32,977 bases of DNA from Pseudomonadota bacterium (GCA_003242685.1 QGVD01000043.1:1-32977), one strand, 5' to 3'. Counted from the first letter of the stretch, positions 14,674 through 22,652 are shown. The notes: generated by a model from the sequence alone, not told the origin. Program-made: numbers and translations.

Positions 14674-15693
14674 ATGAGTGCATGGACGAAGCTTGCGCAC
14701 GGCGTCACCCGGCTGCTCCTTCTGAGCGGACTGTTCTCGATGGCGCTCGGGGCGGCGCGGCCGGCAGCAGCCGAATGGCTGCTGCGCGAGACCGCGATCA
14801 TGGGCACGCGCTGCGCGGTGGAGCTGTGGACGGAGGATCACGCGCGGGGCGAGGCCGCCATCGAGCAGGTGTTCGCCGAGATGCGGCGCATCGACGCCCT
14901 GATGAGCCACTACAAGCCGGACAGCGAGCTGTCGCGTGTGAACGCGCGCGCCGCGGAGGAGCCGGTGAAGGTGTCACGCGAGCTCTTCGACCTCATCGCG
15001 CTCGCGCTCGACTACTCCCGCATCACGAACGGCGCCTTCGACATCACCTACGCGAGCGTCGGCTATCTCTACGATTTCCGGAAGCGCATCCATCCCGGGC
15101 GCGAGCAGATCGGCGCGGCACTTCCTGCCATCGACTACCGTCACGTGAAGCTCGATCCGAAGACGCTCACGATCCGCTTCGAGCGGCCCGGCGTGCGCAT
15201 CGACCTCGGAGGCATCGCCAAGGGCTATGCAGTCGATCGCGGCATCGAGCTTCTGCAGGCGGCCGGGTTCACGCGTGCCATGGTGAACGCCGGCGGCGAT
15301 ACGCGGATCATCGGCGACCGCTTCGGCAAGCCGTGGATCGCCGGCATCCGCCACCCGGACGACGAGGGGAAGATCGCGCTCCGCATTCCAATCGAAGACG
15401 CGGCGCTGTCGACTTCGGGGGATTACGAGCGCTTCTTCGACGAGGGCGGCGTGCGCTATCACCACATCCTCGATCCGAAGACGGGAGATTCCGCCCGTCA
15501 GCTCCGCAGCGTGACGATCATCGGTCCGAACGCGACGCGCACGGATGCGCTTTCTACCAGTGTGTTCGTGCTGGGACCGGAGGCGGGGCTCGCACTCATC
15601 AACAGCCTCGACGATGTCGATGCCGTGCTCGTCACCCCGCAGGGGAAGGTGCTCTATTCGAAGGGCCTCGAGCCGCCTGCGAGCGCGCAGTAG
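14674..15693 (+). CDS. apbE: ApbE, FAD:protein FMN transferase
   Basis: The protein has 339 residues. The family attaches FMN covalently to a Thr or Ser of a target protein outside the cytoplasm, using FAD and Mg2+. A signal peptide (LLLLSGLFSMALGAARPAAAE) leads into the ApbE fold: IMGTRCAVEL, MSHYKPDSELSRVN, GGIAKGYAVDRG (179-190), NAGGDTRIIG (205-214), HHILDPKTG (263-271) and TDALSTSVFVLG (290-301), with Asp291 and Thr295 as expected Mg ligands. All catalytic landmarks are intact. No NqrC, RnfG or FMN_bind protein occurs in the window, so its target is not the usual one. The adjacent converging operon carries DUF4266, DUF3570 and TlpA, a set I remember as recurring near apbE; the DUF4266 lipoprotein is my favoured target (inference). 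Confidence 0.95.
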   Translation: MSAWTKLAHGVTRLLLLSGLFSMALGAARPAAAEWLLRETAIMGTRCAVELWTEDHARGEAAIEQVFAEMRRIDALMSHYKPDSELSRVNARAAEEPVKVSRELFDLIALALDYSRITNGAFDITYASVGYLYDFRKRIHPGREQIGAALPAIDYRHVKLDPKTLTIRFERPGVRIDLGGIAKGYAVDRGIELLQAAGFTRAMVNAGGDTRIIGDRFGKPWIAGIRHPDDEGKIALRIPIEDAALSTSGDYERFFDEGGVRYHHILDPKTGDSARQLRSVTIIGPNATRTDALSTSVFVLGPEAGLALINSLDDVDAVLVTPQGKVLYSKGLEPPASAQ

Positions 15694-15726
15694 CCCGCGC
15701 GCGACCGGGCAGAGTCACTGCGCTCT

Positions 15727-16131
15727 TCAGCGCGCCTGCTCCAGGCCGTAGCCCCCGATGGGCACCGTCTCCACGCGATTGCTGAAGCCGGCGATGAGCG
15801 GCCGCCCCTTGGCGATCGCAGCCTGCACGGCAGGGAGCTTGAGAGATGCCTCGTGGCTCTCCCTGCTGTCCCATACCTCCGTGATCCAGAGCGCATCGGG
15901 GTCGGCAGGATCGGCGGCGACGATGTAGCTCAGACATCCCGGCATCGCCCGGGTGCCTTCGAGCAGGATGGCTGCGAGGGCTTCGCGCCGACCCGCGACC
16001 GCGGTGATCTTGCCGATGAGGCCGTACATCTTCTTCTCTCCCTCCGCGGCCGGAGCCGCATCCGATTGCGCGAGACCGAGCGGCGCGGCGGCCGCCGCGC
16101 CGCTCAGCATCAGGAATTCCCGCCGTCGCAT
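15727..16131 (-). CDS. Exported antibiotic biosynthesis monooxygenase (ABM) domain protein
   Basis: The protein has 134 residues. The N-terminus MRRREFLMLSGAAAAAPLG is a Tat-like signal. The rest is one ABM ferredoxin-like domain: YGLIGKITAVAGRREALAAIL, GTRAMPGCLSYIVAADPADPDALWITEVWDSRESHEASL and KLPAVQAAIAKGRPLI. The family includes cofactor-free quinol monooxygenases such as YgiN and heme-degrading enzymes. ABM proteins are normally cytoplasmic, so export is odd and suggests a periplasmic quinol- or heme-related role (inference). It is the last gene of the seven-gene operon, 29 bp after the DUF3570 gene, and ends tail-to-tail with apbE, 33 bp away. Confidence 0.88.
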   Translation of the reverse strand: MRRREFLMLSGAAAAAPLGLAQSDAAPAAEGEKKMYGLIGKITAVAGRREALAAILLEGTRAMPGCLSYIVAADPADPDALWITEVWDSRESHEASLKLPAVQAAIAKGRPLIAGFSNRVETVPIGGYGLEQAR

Positions 16132-16160
16132 GGCGACAGGGTACACCGGACGGCGTGGCG

Positions 16161-17369
16161 TCAGAACCAGATGGAGAAGAACACCTGGAGGACGTTCGCG
16201 TTGAGGCGGTAGAGCGGCTCTTCGCCCGGCATGATCCCATTGGCCGGATCGGTGAGGCGCGCGTCGCGGAAGTCCTCGTAGTCGATCAGCAGGTGATCGA
16301 AGCGGACGTTCGCCGTGCTGCGCTGGATCCACGGCGCCCGGGGGATGGCGAACTCGTAGCTCGCACCGACGCCGAACGTGTAGCTCGTGAAGGTCGACAG
16401 CTCCTTGTCGCGCGCGATGAAGTTGGCGAAATCGCGGCGCGGGAAGAGATCGCTGTAGAAGTCGGCGGAGTCCTGCCTGTAGTAGCGCACGCGGGCGTCG
16501 AAGACCCAGCGATTCCAGGCCGGGTGGGTGTAGTTGATCTCGCCCGTGTGCGCCTGGATGCCCCAGGTATCCGTGAAGAAGCGGTACTGTCCCTCGATCG
16601 CGGCGCGGTAGGGCAGGAAGTACTTCAGACGGGCCGAGATGGCGTTGCTCGTCCGCGTGGCAGGGTACACCTCGGGCTGCAGGCTGAAGCCGCGTGCGCT
16701 GTCCGGATCGAGGAAACGCACCTGGCGGTACGGGTTGTTGAGGAACCCCTCGTCCGTGAGCACCTCGTAGTTCACCGCGAGGATCATGTTCCGGGTGAGG
16801 ATCTGGGTGAGCCCCACGCCGTAGCCGCGGCGATCGATCTGCTCGGCGAAGCCCGGATCCCTGAGCAGCGCTCCGTTCTCCTGGCGCGCCATCTGGAACA
16901 CGTCGTCCCAGCCGCGCTTGTAGGTCATGGTGATCGTCGTCAGGTCGCCGAACATGTCCTGACTGATCGAGAAGTACGCGCTGTTGGCTTCGTAGTCGTT
17001 CTCCTCGCTGTTGACGAAGCCCATGCTGTAGGTCGACTTGCCGCGCAGGAAGTCGATGCCGATGCTCTTCTGGGTGCGCTCTTCCTCGTAGCGGCTCGCG
17101 CCCGTGATCACCTGTACGTCGATCGACGCGCTCGAGATCATGTCGACGTAGTAGTTGGCCGAGACCGAGACGCTCTCGCCGATCTTCTTGCGCACCAGCA
17201 CCGACGGTCCGTCGATGGTGATGCCGCCGCCGTCGTAGCGGTGATAGAGGACGTCGGCGCGATCCTCGGGGAGCACGGCGCCGAGCGCCGGATCTGCCGC
17301 GAAAGCCGCGAGCGCGACGACCGCCGGAGCGGCACGGAACGCGTGCACGGAATGCCGGATCAGTTGCAT
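16161..17369 (-). CDS. DUF3570 outer-membrane barrel protein
   Basis: The protein has 402 residues. A signal peptide (VHAFRAAPAVVALAAFAADPALGA) is followed by the DUF3570 opening LPEDRADVLYHRYDGGGITIDGPSVLVRKK. The rest is a run of amphipathic strands with alternating aromatic residues and periplasmic/extracellular turns: VSVSANYYVDMISSASIDVQVITGASRYEEER, YSMGFVNSEENDY, ATRTSNAISARLKYFLPYRAAIEGQYRFF. It ends in FFSIWF with a C-terminal Phe, the usual outer-membrane signal. The family is uncharacterised; a transmembrane barrel of about 16 or more strands is likely. The start codon lies inside the end of the DUF4266 gene (10-bp overlap), so the two are translationally coupled and probably work together, with the barrel perhaps receiving or exporting the small lipoprotein (inference). 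Confidence 0.9.
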   Translation of the reverse strand: MQLIRHSVHAFRAAPAVVALAAFAADPALGAVLPEDRADVLYHRYDGGGITIDGPSVLVRKKIGESVSVSANYYVDMISSASIDVQVITGASRYEEERTQKSIGIDFLRGKSTYSMGFVNSEENDYEANSAYFSISQDMFGDLTTITMTYKRGWDDVFQMARQENGALLRDPGFAEQIDRRGYGVGLTQILTRNMILAVNYEVLTDEGFLNNPYRQVRFLDPDSARGFSLQPEVYPATRTSNAISARLKYFLPYRAAIEGQYRFFTDTWGIQAHTGEINYTHPAWNRWVFDARVRYYRQDSADFYSDLFPRRDFANFIARDKELSTFTSYTFGVGASYEFAIPRAPWIQRSTANVRFDHLLIDYEDFRDARLTDPANGIMPGEEPLYRLNANVLQVFFSIWF

Positions 17370-17587
17370 CCGCAGCCGCCTCCGGCACCGCCGGTCGCGC
17401 CGCGCGCCGCCTCGCGGGCCTCGAACACGTGATCCATGTAGGCGGTGGAGACCGGATTGCGGTCGAAGGCCATGATCGGGTCGGCGAGATTCTCGCGCTC
17501 GTAGGATTTGACCCACGGCTCGATGGGCCCGCACGCAGTGAGCGCAGCGAGCGCGGCCGCCGCCAGCATGAATCGTCCTGCCTTCAT
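17360..17587 (-). CDS. DUF4266 small lipoprotein
   Basis: The protein has 75 residues. AAGGAGG precedes the ATG. A lipoprotein signal ends LAALTAC, so Cys19 would be acylated. The short mature peptide reads IEPWVKSYERENLADPIMAFDRNP, then HVFEAREAARGATGG and a glycine run ending CGCN at the C-terminus (72-75). This is the full DUF4266 pattern. The two C-terminal cysteines could bind metal, form a disulfide (with the TlpA encoded next door as partner) or be modified. E59-AARGAT-65 resembles the ApbE flavinylation motif D-x-x-(S/T)-G-A-T, with Glu for Asp and Arg for Ser, so Thr65 is a candidate flavin site (inference). It lies between tlpA and the DUF3570 gene. No function is established. Confidence 0.92.
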   Translation of the reverse strand: MKAGRFMLAAAALAALTACGPIEPWVKSYERENLADPIMAFDRNPVSTAYMDHVFEAREAARGATGGAGGGCGCN

Positions 17588-17616
17588 TCCGTCCTCCTTG
17601 CCGCCTCCATGGCGGT

Positions 17617-18147
17617 TCACTCGCGGATCAGCGCGCGGATGTGATCGAGATACTCGTTCTCGTCGCCGGGCTTGTAGCCCTTGTGCAGCACGCGCACGTT
17701 CCCCTTGCGATCGATGAACACGGTGCTCGGCATGCCCGACACCTTGTAGAGCTTGCTGACCTTGCTGTCCGGATCGTAGAGGATCGGGAAGCTCACCGGC
17801 GTCTGCTTGAGCCACTCCTCCGCCGCCTTCGCATCGGGCTCGACGTTCACGCCGAGCAGAGTGAAGCCCATCTTGCGGTACTTCCTGTAGATGTCGTCGA
17901 GGAGCGGCATCTCCTGACGGCAGGGTCCGCACCACGTGGCCCAGAAATTGATCATGACGACCTGACCACGGAGCTCCGACAGCGACACGGAGCCGCCGCC
18001 GCGCCTGGCCAGGGTGAAATCCGGAGCAGGCGTGCTCGAGCTCACCGCAAACGCCGGCAGGGCGGCGAGCAGTGCCGCCGTGGCCCGGACCGCGAAACTG
18101 CACACGCTGCGGCGCGCAAAGTTCGTCTCTTTCCGTTCGCTCTTCAT
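17617..18147 (-). CDS. TlpA-type thioredoxin-fold protein
   Basis: The protein has 176 residues. GAGGGG precedes the ATG. A signal peptide or anchor (FAVRATAALLAALPAFAV) leads into a thioredoxin domain: PDFTLARRGGGSVSLSELRGQVVMINFWATWCGPC with the redox pair Cys73 and Cys76, the insert typical of TlpA/ResA, and the cis-proline loop SGMPSTVFIDRKG. Such proteins reduce disulfides outside the cytoplasm, classically in cytochrome c maturation or copper-centre assembly. The neighbours suggest two clients: CxxCH-containing proteins and the CGCN tail of the DUF4266 lipoprotein encoded 29 bp downstream. No DsbD or CcmG partner is in view. The gene lies 18 bp after the barrel lipoprotein gene, within the operon. 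Confidence 0.95.
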   Translation of the reverse strand: MKSERKETNFARRSVCSFAVRATAALLAALPAFAVSSSTPAPDFTLARRGGGSVSLSELRGQVVMINFWATWCGPCRQEMPLLDDIYRKYRKMGFTLLGVNVEPDAKAAEEWLKQTPVSFPILYDPDSKVSKLYKVSGMPSTVFIDRKGNVRVLHKGYKPGDENEYLDHIRALIRE

Positions 18148-18165
18148 GAGTGCGACCCCTCGCGT

Positions 18166-18900
18166 TCAGAAGAATACGGTCGCGCCGACGTGCACCTCGA
18201 GATTGTTCACGAGCTTGCTGCTGCCCAGGAGATCCGTCTCGAACACGCGATCCTTGACGCCGAAGTGAATCCCGAGCCAGTCGGTGGGCAGTACGCGGAA
18301 TCCCGCGCCGAAGCTGACCGTGAAGCGCTGGTCGCCGGCGAATTCCGTGCTGCCGATGCCGGCGTCCACGTAGAAGGCGCTGTTCATGGCGAAGTTGCGA
18401 CCGAGAAAGACCTCGCCCGGGAGGAAGTTGTAGCCGACGCCGAGGCTGTAATACGTGAAGCGCCTCTCATCCGGGGTAAGGAGCTGAACGTCGCCGCCGA
18501 GCATCTCGAAGCTCGTACGGCCGGCCTTCGACCGCCCGTATTCGGCGAGGAAGAAGAAGTCCTCGGAGACGTGGTAGGCGGCGGTAAAGCCGTAGACCGA
18601 GTTCGAGCCGAAGTCCTCGATCGACAGCGACCCGAAGTAGGCGCCGATCTCGACGTTCTCGGTATCGATCTTCGGCACCTTGATGCGCCGGCGCTCGACT
18701 TCCGGCTCGATGATGCGCGGCGGCGGCGCCTCCTCGTCGCCGCTCGCGGCGAGCGGGTCCGTCTCCGCGCCGACGTCGGCCTCGGAAGAAGCGACCGTCT
18801 GTTCCTCCGCATCACGGTCGAGCCAGCCGCGGACCGACGCGCAGCCCGACGCGGCGAGCAGGGCGGCGGCTAGAAGAAGAATGCGAAACCCGCTTTCCAT
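18166..18900 (-). CDS. Outer-membrane beta-barrel lipoprotein
   Basis: The protein has 244 residues. A lipoprotein signal (FRILLLAAALLAASGC, Cys20) is followed by an acidic/proline linker (about 25-75) and an eight-stranded-type barrel: ENVEIGAYFGSLSIEDFGSN, VYGFTAAYHVSEDFFFLAEYGRS, YYSLGVGYNFLPGEVFLG, VTVSF-like GAGFRVLPTDWLGIHFGVKDRVFE, ending VGATVFF. It fits the 'outer membrane beta-barrel domain' family (TIGR04565 as I recall it) first noted in myxobacteria and some proteobacteria. A lipid anchor on the barrel is unusual. It overlaps the 3' end of the SH3/barrel gene by 31 bp, so the two are probably coupled and may form a pair. Confidence 0.85.
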   Translation of the reverse strand: MESGFRILLLAAALLAASGCASVRGWLDRDAEEQTVASSEADVGAETDPLAASGDEEAPPPRIIEPEVERRRIKVPKIDTENVEIGAYFGSLSIEDFGSNSVYGFTAAYHVSEDFFFLAEYGRSKAGRTSFEMLGGDVQLLTPDERRFTYYSLGVGYNFLPGEVFLGRNFAMNSAFYVDAGIGSTEFAGDQRFTVSFGAGFRVLPTDWLGIHFGVKDRVFETDLLGSSKLVNNLEVHVGATVFF

Positions 18901-19619
18901 TCGTCCACTTCCTCGTTGTCGTTGCGGCTCGTGAAGACGACGTGGCTCCTGTACTCCGCGCGCAGGAAGAAGCGTCGCGCGAGATAGAAGCGCACGCCGC
19001 CGCCGACGTAGGCGGTCTGGTCGGTGCGGTCGAGTGGCGTGACCAGGGTCGCCTTGGGATCGATGTCGACGAGTCCCGTCCCGAGCGTCACGAAGGGCGA
19101 CAGGCGCCATTCGGGAACGAAGACGTGCGTGAGGCCGAGATCGACCGTCACGCCGTTCGACGCGTTGCCGAGGAACTGTCCGACGGAGAGCTCCGCGGCG
19201 AGCTGCCGATTGAACGAGAAGGACCCGTAAGCGGAGATCAGCGTCGCGCCGCCGTAATCGCCGGCGAACACGCCCATCTCGAAACGGTGCGACGTGAAGC
19301 CCGCTCGATCGCCGAAATCGAAGGTAAAGGGCGTGCCGTCGGCGAGCACGGTCTGCAGCATGTCCCGGTGCGACGCCCAGCCCTCGATGCCCCGCTCGGT
19401 GCGCACGCGGAACCAGTCGGTGCGGCGCTTCAGCACGTCGACGCTCTCGTCGCGCGGAACGACGTGGAACACCGGATAACCGCGGCCCGGCCCGGTATGC
19501 AGCTCGAGATAGGGCGCCGTGACGAATACCTGCAGGTACTCCCGTGCATCGCACACGGCGGGCGCGATGCAGAGCGGCAGCATCAGCAGAACGAGGCGCG
19601 CGCACCAGGATCGGATCAA
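18870..19619 (-). CDS. SH3-domain and outer-membrane barrel protein
   Basis: The protein has 249 residues. Translation probably starts at a TTG at 19619, as AGGAG (19628-19624) sits four bases before it and overlaps the stop of the preceding gene; no ATG fits. A signal peptide (LVLLMLPLCIAPAVCDA) precedes a bacterial SH3 domain (TAPYLELHTGPGRGYPVFHVVPRDESVDVLKRRTDWFRVRTERGIEGWA, about 34-83), then a small barrel of the same type as the next gene's product, ending WKAGFAFFF. The SH3 domain would bind peptidoglycan or peptide, tying the outer-membrane barrel to the wall (inference). Confidence 0.85.
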   Translation of the reverse strand: MIRSWCARLVLLMLPLCIAPAVCDAREYLQVFVTAPYLELHTGPGRGYPVFHVVPRDESVDVLKRRTDWFRVRTERGIEGWASHRDMLQTVLADGTPFTFDFGDRAGFTSHRFEMGVFAGDYGGATLISAYGSFSFNRQLAAELSVGQFLGNASNGVTVDLGLTHVFVPEWRLSPFVTLGTGLVDIDPKATLVTPLDRTDQTAYVGGGVRFYLARRFFLRAEYRSHVVFTSRNDNEEVDEWKAGFAFFF

Positions 19620-19626
19620 GGGACTC

Positions 19627-22278
19627 CTAATTGACCGGCGCGGCCGGATCGAAGGGGTTGTTGAAGTACTGTGCGCCGATGTCGAGCCACTCGGAGATCA
19701 GGCGCAGCTCCGCCGGCGAGAGATATCCGGCATGCGAGCCCCCGGCCGCGAAGCGGCTGAAGAACCGCGTCGAGCCTCGGGCATTGCCGGCGCTCATCGA
19801 GGGAGGCACCGGAACCGTGTTGAAGGTCGGGTTGCCATCTTCGTCCGGAGGTCCGGGCACCAGCACGTCCTGCAGGGCGCCCATGTTAACTTCCTGCGCA
19901 TTGTCGGTGAACAGCAGCTCGCGATAGGACCGCAGCTGCAGCGGCTGCTCGTCCGACGCGCCGTCGGTCAGCTCGAGCTGACCCGCCGGCACCTGGAGCT
20001 GTCCCTGCTCGTCGAGGCGGTTGTGGCAGCCCGCGCGCGCGCCGGGGTTGTCCGCGGGGACCATCGTGGTGAGCGGGTCCCCCGTCTGGGGCGGTTTTGT
20101 CCACAGCGGATGGATGTGCTGCGGATAGTTGATGGTGATGCGGCAGAGCGGCGACCAGGTCTGGATGCACGACAGCGTCGTCGGTGGCACCGGGATGGTG
20201 TCGTCATAGCGGAGCTGGATGACCGGCTCCGCGGGCGGCGGGTTCTGCCACACGCCGGGGTCGATGACGTTCACGCTGAGATTGAGCGCCGCGCAGCGCG
20301 GTGTGTCGTTCGCACAGCTCGTCCGGATGCGCGCCTCGGCCATCGTGTCGCCGGCATTGATGAGGAACGCCGGATTGGTGTTCGGGAAGGGTACGCCGTC
20401 GCCCGAAGCGCCGGAGTTGATCGACGCGAAGAGACCCTTCCGGCCGTGGGAGCGGGGGTTCTGGGCCGTGGCCGGCGCATGACAGCCGTTGCACTCGACC
20501 TCTTCACCGGGCCGCAGCTGCAGCCACGCGCGATGCACGGGAAACACGCGCTGTGCGTTGGCATCGAGGATGCTGATCTGGAAAGCGACGTTGGCGGGTA
20601 CCTTTATCTTCACCGAGCCGTCCGGCTCGATCGGCGCGTAGCCCAGGATCTCTCGCATGTAGGGCGTGGCACCGAACGCGGCACCGTCCAGATCGAGCAC
20701 GTCGTCGTCGGGAATCGAAACCGGCTTCTCGATGCGGATGAACCGCGCGGGCCGCTGGGCGTGCGCGGGGTTCGCGGGATCCGACACCGCGGCGATGTTC
20801 GGCTGCGCCGTGTCGACGCCGTCGAAGTCGTACACGCTGCGGATGTGCAGCACGCCGACGCCCTCCGCGGCGAGGTCCGCATCGACGTCGAGCCCCGGCA
20901 CCTTGTCGAGGATCACGTCCGGACGCGGCCGCGGCTGGGCGGCGACCACGTCGGTGATCATCACGCCTTCGACCGGCTCCATCACCGGCATCAGCGTGTT
21001 CTCCGCCGGATCGAACATCCACACGCTGTAGAGCGGCGGCGCCGTCCGCACGTTCGGATCGGCGAGGCGATCTTCCGTGCAGGGCACGATCGCGGCGGGC
21101 GTCACGGTGGTGTCGAGCAGCCGGCACTGGGACCAGGTCACGAGGATGCGGCCGGTGCCGTCCCACAGCGGAAACGCGGAGTTGAACCGGCCACCCGGCG
21201 AAGGTCCGGGAACGGTGCGCACCTCGTTCGGCGTCGCGCGCGTCTGCGCAGGGCCGGTCATGCCCTGATTCGCGAGCGTCGGCTGCGTGTTCTCGACGTA
21301 GGTGTTCACGTCGATGATCACCAGGTCACCGCCGAAGTCCGGACTGCGGAAGGGACGGATCAGGGCGAGGATCCGGCCGTCCGGCATCTCGCGTGCGTCG
21401 ACGAACTGGATCGGCTGCGACGGATCGGTGCCCGTCGCATGGCTGTTCGCGCCGTAGTGGAGCTGCAGGTCCGTGCCGTCGGGATTCGACGTGTAGAGGT
21501 GAATCCCGTTCTTCCCGGGGATGCGATCCCACCGGCTCCACATCACTCGCCCGTTCATGAGCACGGTGGGGTCGAGGTCGTGACTCTGATTGAACGAGAT
21601 CTGATCGATGTTGCCGCCGTTCTCGTCCATGACGTGGAGGACGAACGCCGGCTCGTTGCGCGCCTCGGTGAGCGCCTCGAACTGCGGCTTGCTCTCGTCG
21701 AGGAGGATCGCCTTCGCGCGGCGCTGGCGCGTCGAGGAGAACACGATGCGGCCGTCGGGGAGATAGTGCGGGGCGACGTCGTGACCTTCCTCGGCGATGA
21801 TGTCCGAGGCGATCACCCGCCGCAGCGTGTCGGTCGGGATGTCGTACTCCCAGATGTTCCAGGTCGGCGGGTCCTCCTCGTCCATGTTCTCGGTGAGCGG
21901 ACCGCGCATCGCGAAGATGACCTTCGTGCCGTCCGGCGAGACCTCGACGTCCTTCACATCGTAGAGGTCGGTGCCGGTGACGCGCTCCGTGATGTTCGTC
22001 TCGGGCGCCGACGGCGAGGCGCGATCCCGCTTGTAGAGATCGGCGTCCGGGATGGCGTCGCGCAGCTCCGTGAGATCATCGGCGTTCTGCGGAATCGTGC
22101 GCTTGACGTAGAAGATCGGGAAATCGACGGTGGCGGGATCGGGCGCCTGGCCGCTGCCCACGTTGATGCTGCCGCCGCTGCTGCAGCCGACGAACGTGAG
22201 CGCGCTCACGCAAACGACGAACCGGGCCGCGCGCGACCGGATCGCGAGCTCGTGGCCCATCTTGCGCTGCACGCTCAT
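19627..22278 (-). CDS. HzsA-like monoheme lipoprotein with beta-propeller
   Basis: The protein has 883 residues. GGGAG eight bases ahead supports the start at 22278. A lipoprotein signal (VSALTFVGC, Cys32) precedes a TolB/PD40-type propeller with repeated DG-motifs (VEVSPDGTKVIFAM, HYLPDGRIVFSS, REMPDGRILALI). Next comes a domain with RFIRIEKPV, ILGYAPIEPDGSVKIKVPANVAFQISILD and VEC-NGCHAP, whose CxxCH (596-600) is a c-type heme site. This middle-plus-heme layout is that of the hydrazine synthase alpha subunit family, found widely outside anammox bacteria in proteins of unknown role. The C-terminus ends in LSPAELRLISEWLDIGAQYFNNPF, as in many large cytochromes. There is one heme motif only; GCHNRL near residue 770 lacks the first Cys. 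It is the promoter-proximal gene of the seven-gene operon. Confidence 0.87.
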   Translation of the reverse strand: MSVQRKMGHELAIRSRAARFVVCVSALTFVGCSSGGSINVGSGQAPDPATVDFPIFYVKRTIPQNADDLTELRDAIPDADLYKRDRASPSAPETNITERVTGTDLYDVKDVEVSPDGTKVIFAMRGPLTENMDEEDPPTWNIWEYDIPTDTLRRVIASDIIAEEGHDVAPHYLPDGRIVFSSTRQRRAKAILLDESKPQFEALTEARNEPAFVLHVMDENGGNIDQISFNQSHDLDPTVLMNGRVMWSRWDRIPGKNGIHLYTSNPDGTDLQLHYGANSHATGTDPSQPIQFVDAREMPDGRILALIRPFRSPDFGGDLVIIDVNTYVENTQPTLANQGMTGPAQTRATPNEVRTVPGPSPGGRFNSAFPLWDGTGRILVTWSQCRLLDTTVTPAAIVPCTEDRLADPNVRTAPPLYSVWMFDPAENTLMPVMEPVEGVMITDVVAAQPRPRPDVILDKVPGLDVDADLAAEGVGVLHIRSVYDFDGVDTAQPNIAAVSDPANPAHAQRPARFIRIEKPVSIPDDDVLDLDGAAFGATPYMREILGYAPIEPDGSVKIKVPANVAFQISILDANAQRVFPVHRAWLQLRPGEEVECNGCHAPATAQNPRSHGRKGLFASINSGASGDGVPFPNTNPAFLINAGDTMAEARIRTSCANDTPRCAALNLSVNVIDPGVWQNPPPAEPVIQLRYDDTIPVPPTTLSCIQTWSPLCRITINYPQHIHPLWTKPPQTGDPLTTMVPADNPGARAGCHNRLDEQGQLQVPAGQLELTDGASDEQPLQLRSYRELLFTDNAQEVNMGALQDVLVPGPPDEDGNPTFNTVPVPPSMSAGNARGSTRFFSRFAAGGSHAGYLSPAELRLISEWLDIGAQYFNNPFDPAAPVN

Positions 22279-22652
22279 TCTCGACACTCCCTGCTGCGAG
22301 CCCGCCACCGGGCGGCGCATGTGACGTAATCAACCTTCGCCGATGCCGCCGCGCCGTTTCCGCCGATGGCGTCACGGCGGCAGCACGTGCAGCGCGCGGC
22401 GCTCGCCCCGTGCTCGCGCAACGTACGTGCGCGGCATGCCGATGCGGTCGCGGATTCTTCACACGTATGCGAGCGGAAAGCCGGATGACTGTGATCGCGC
22501 TCGCATTTTCGGCACGCAGAGCATAGCGGTGCGCGGTACACGAAGGGGATGTCTGCACGCGGCGACGTCTGCGAGTTGAGACATCCAGCCGGCGGCTGCT
22601 GTGCGGTTATAGTCCGCGCCGCACTGGCAGTTCGTGGGAGTGGGCGAGTGCC
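22279..22652. other. Divergent intergenic region
   Basis: This 374-bp gap separates the two operons of the redox cluster and should hold both promoters. I see no convincing gene; short open frames here are Arg-rich and lack ribosome sites. TATAGT at 22608-22613 (in GCGGTTATAGTCCGCG) is a plausible -10 for the plus-strand operon, 39 bp before its ATG. A clear -35 at the proper distance is missing (TTGAGA at 22576-22581 is 26 bp away). Confidence 0.6.
22608..22613 (+). promoter_or_regulatory. -10 candidate of the plus-strand heme-protein operon
   Basis: TATAGT is followed by CCGCGCC, the same kind of G+C-rich start region seen after other -10 candidates in this window. No good -35 is visible. 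Confidence 0.3.

Noticed and set aside
19990..20030. GCHNRL in the HzsA-like protein as a second heme site
   Set aside because: The first cysteine of CxxCH is missing (ARAGCH), so it cannot be a standard c-type heme site.
20400..20450. NSGAS in the HzsA-like protein as a flavinylation site
   Set aside because: No acidic residue at the required place before it and the context is not the motif; the DUF4266 tail is the better candidate.
19519..22329. Long open frame (936 codons) on the plus strand opposite the HzsA-like gene
   Set aside because: Composition is typical of a shadow frame (Arg/Val/His-rich), with no motif, while the opposite strand encodes a clear lipoprotein with a heme site.
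22343..22579. Short plus-strand frame in the divergent gap
   Set aside because: 78 Arg-rich codons with no ribosome site or signal; better explained as intergenic sequence.
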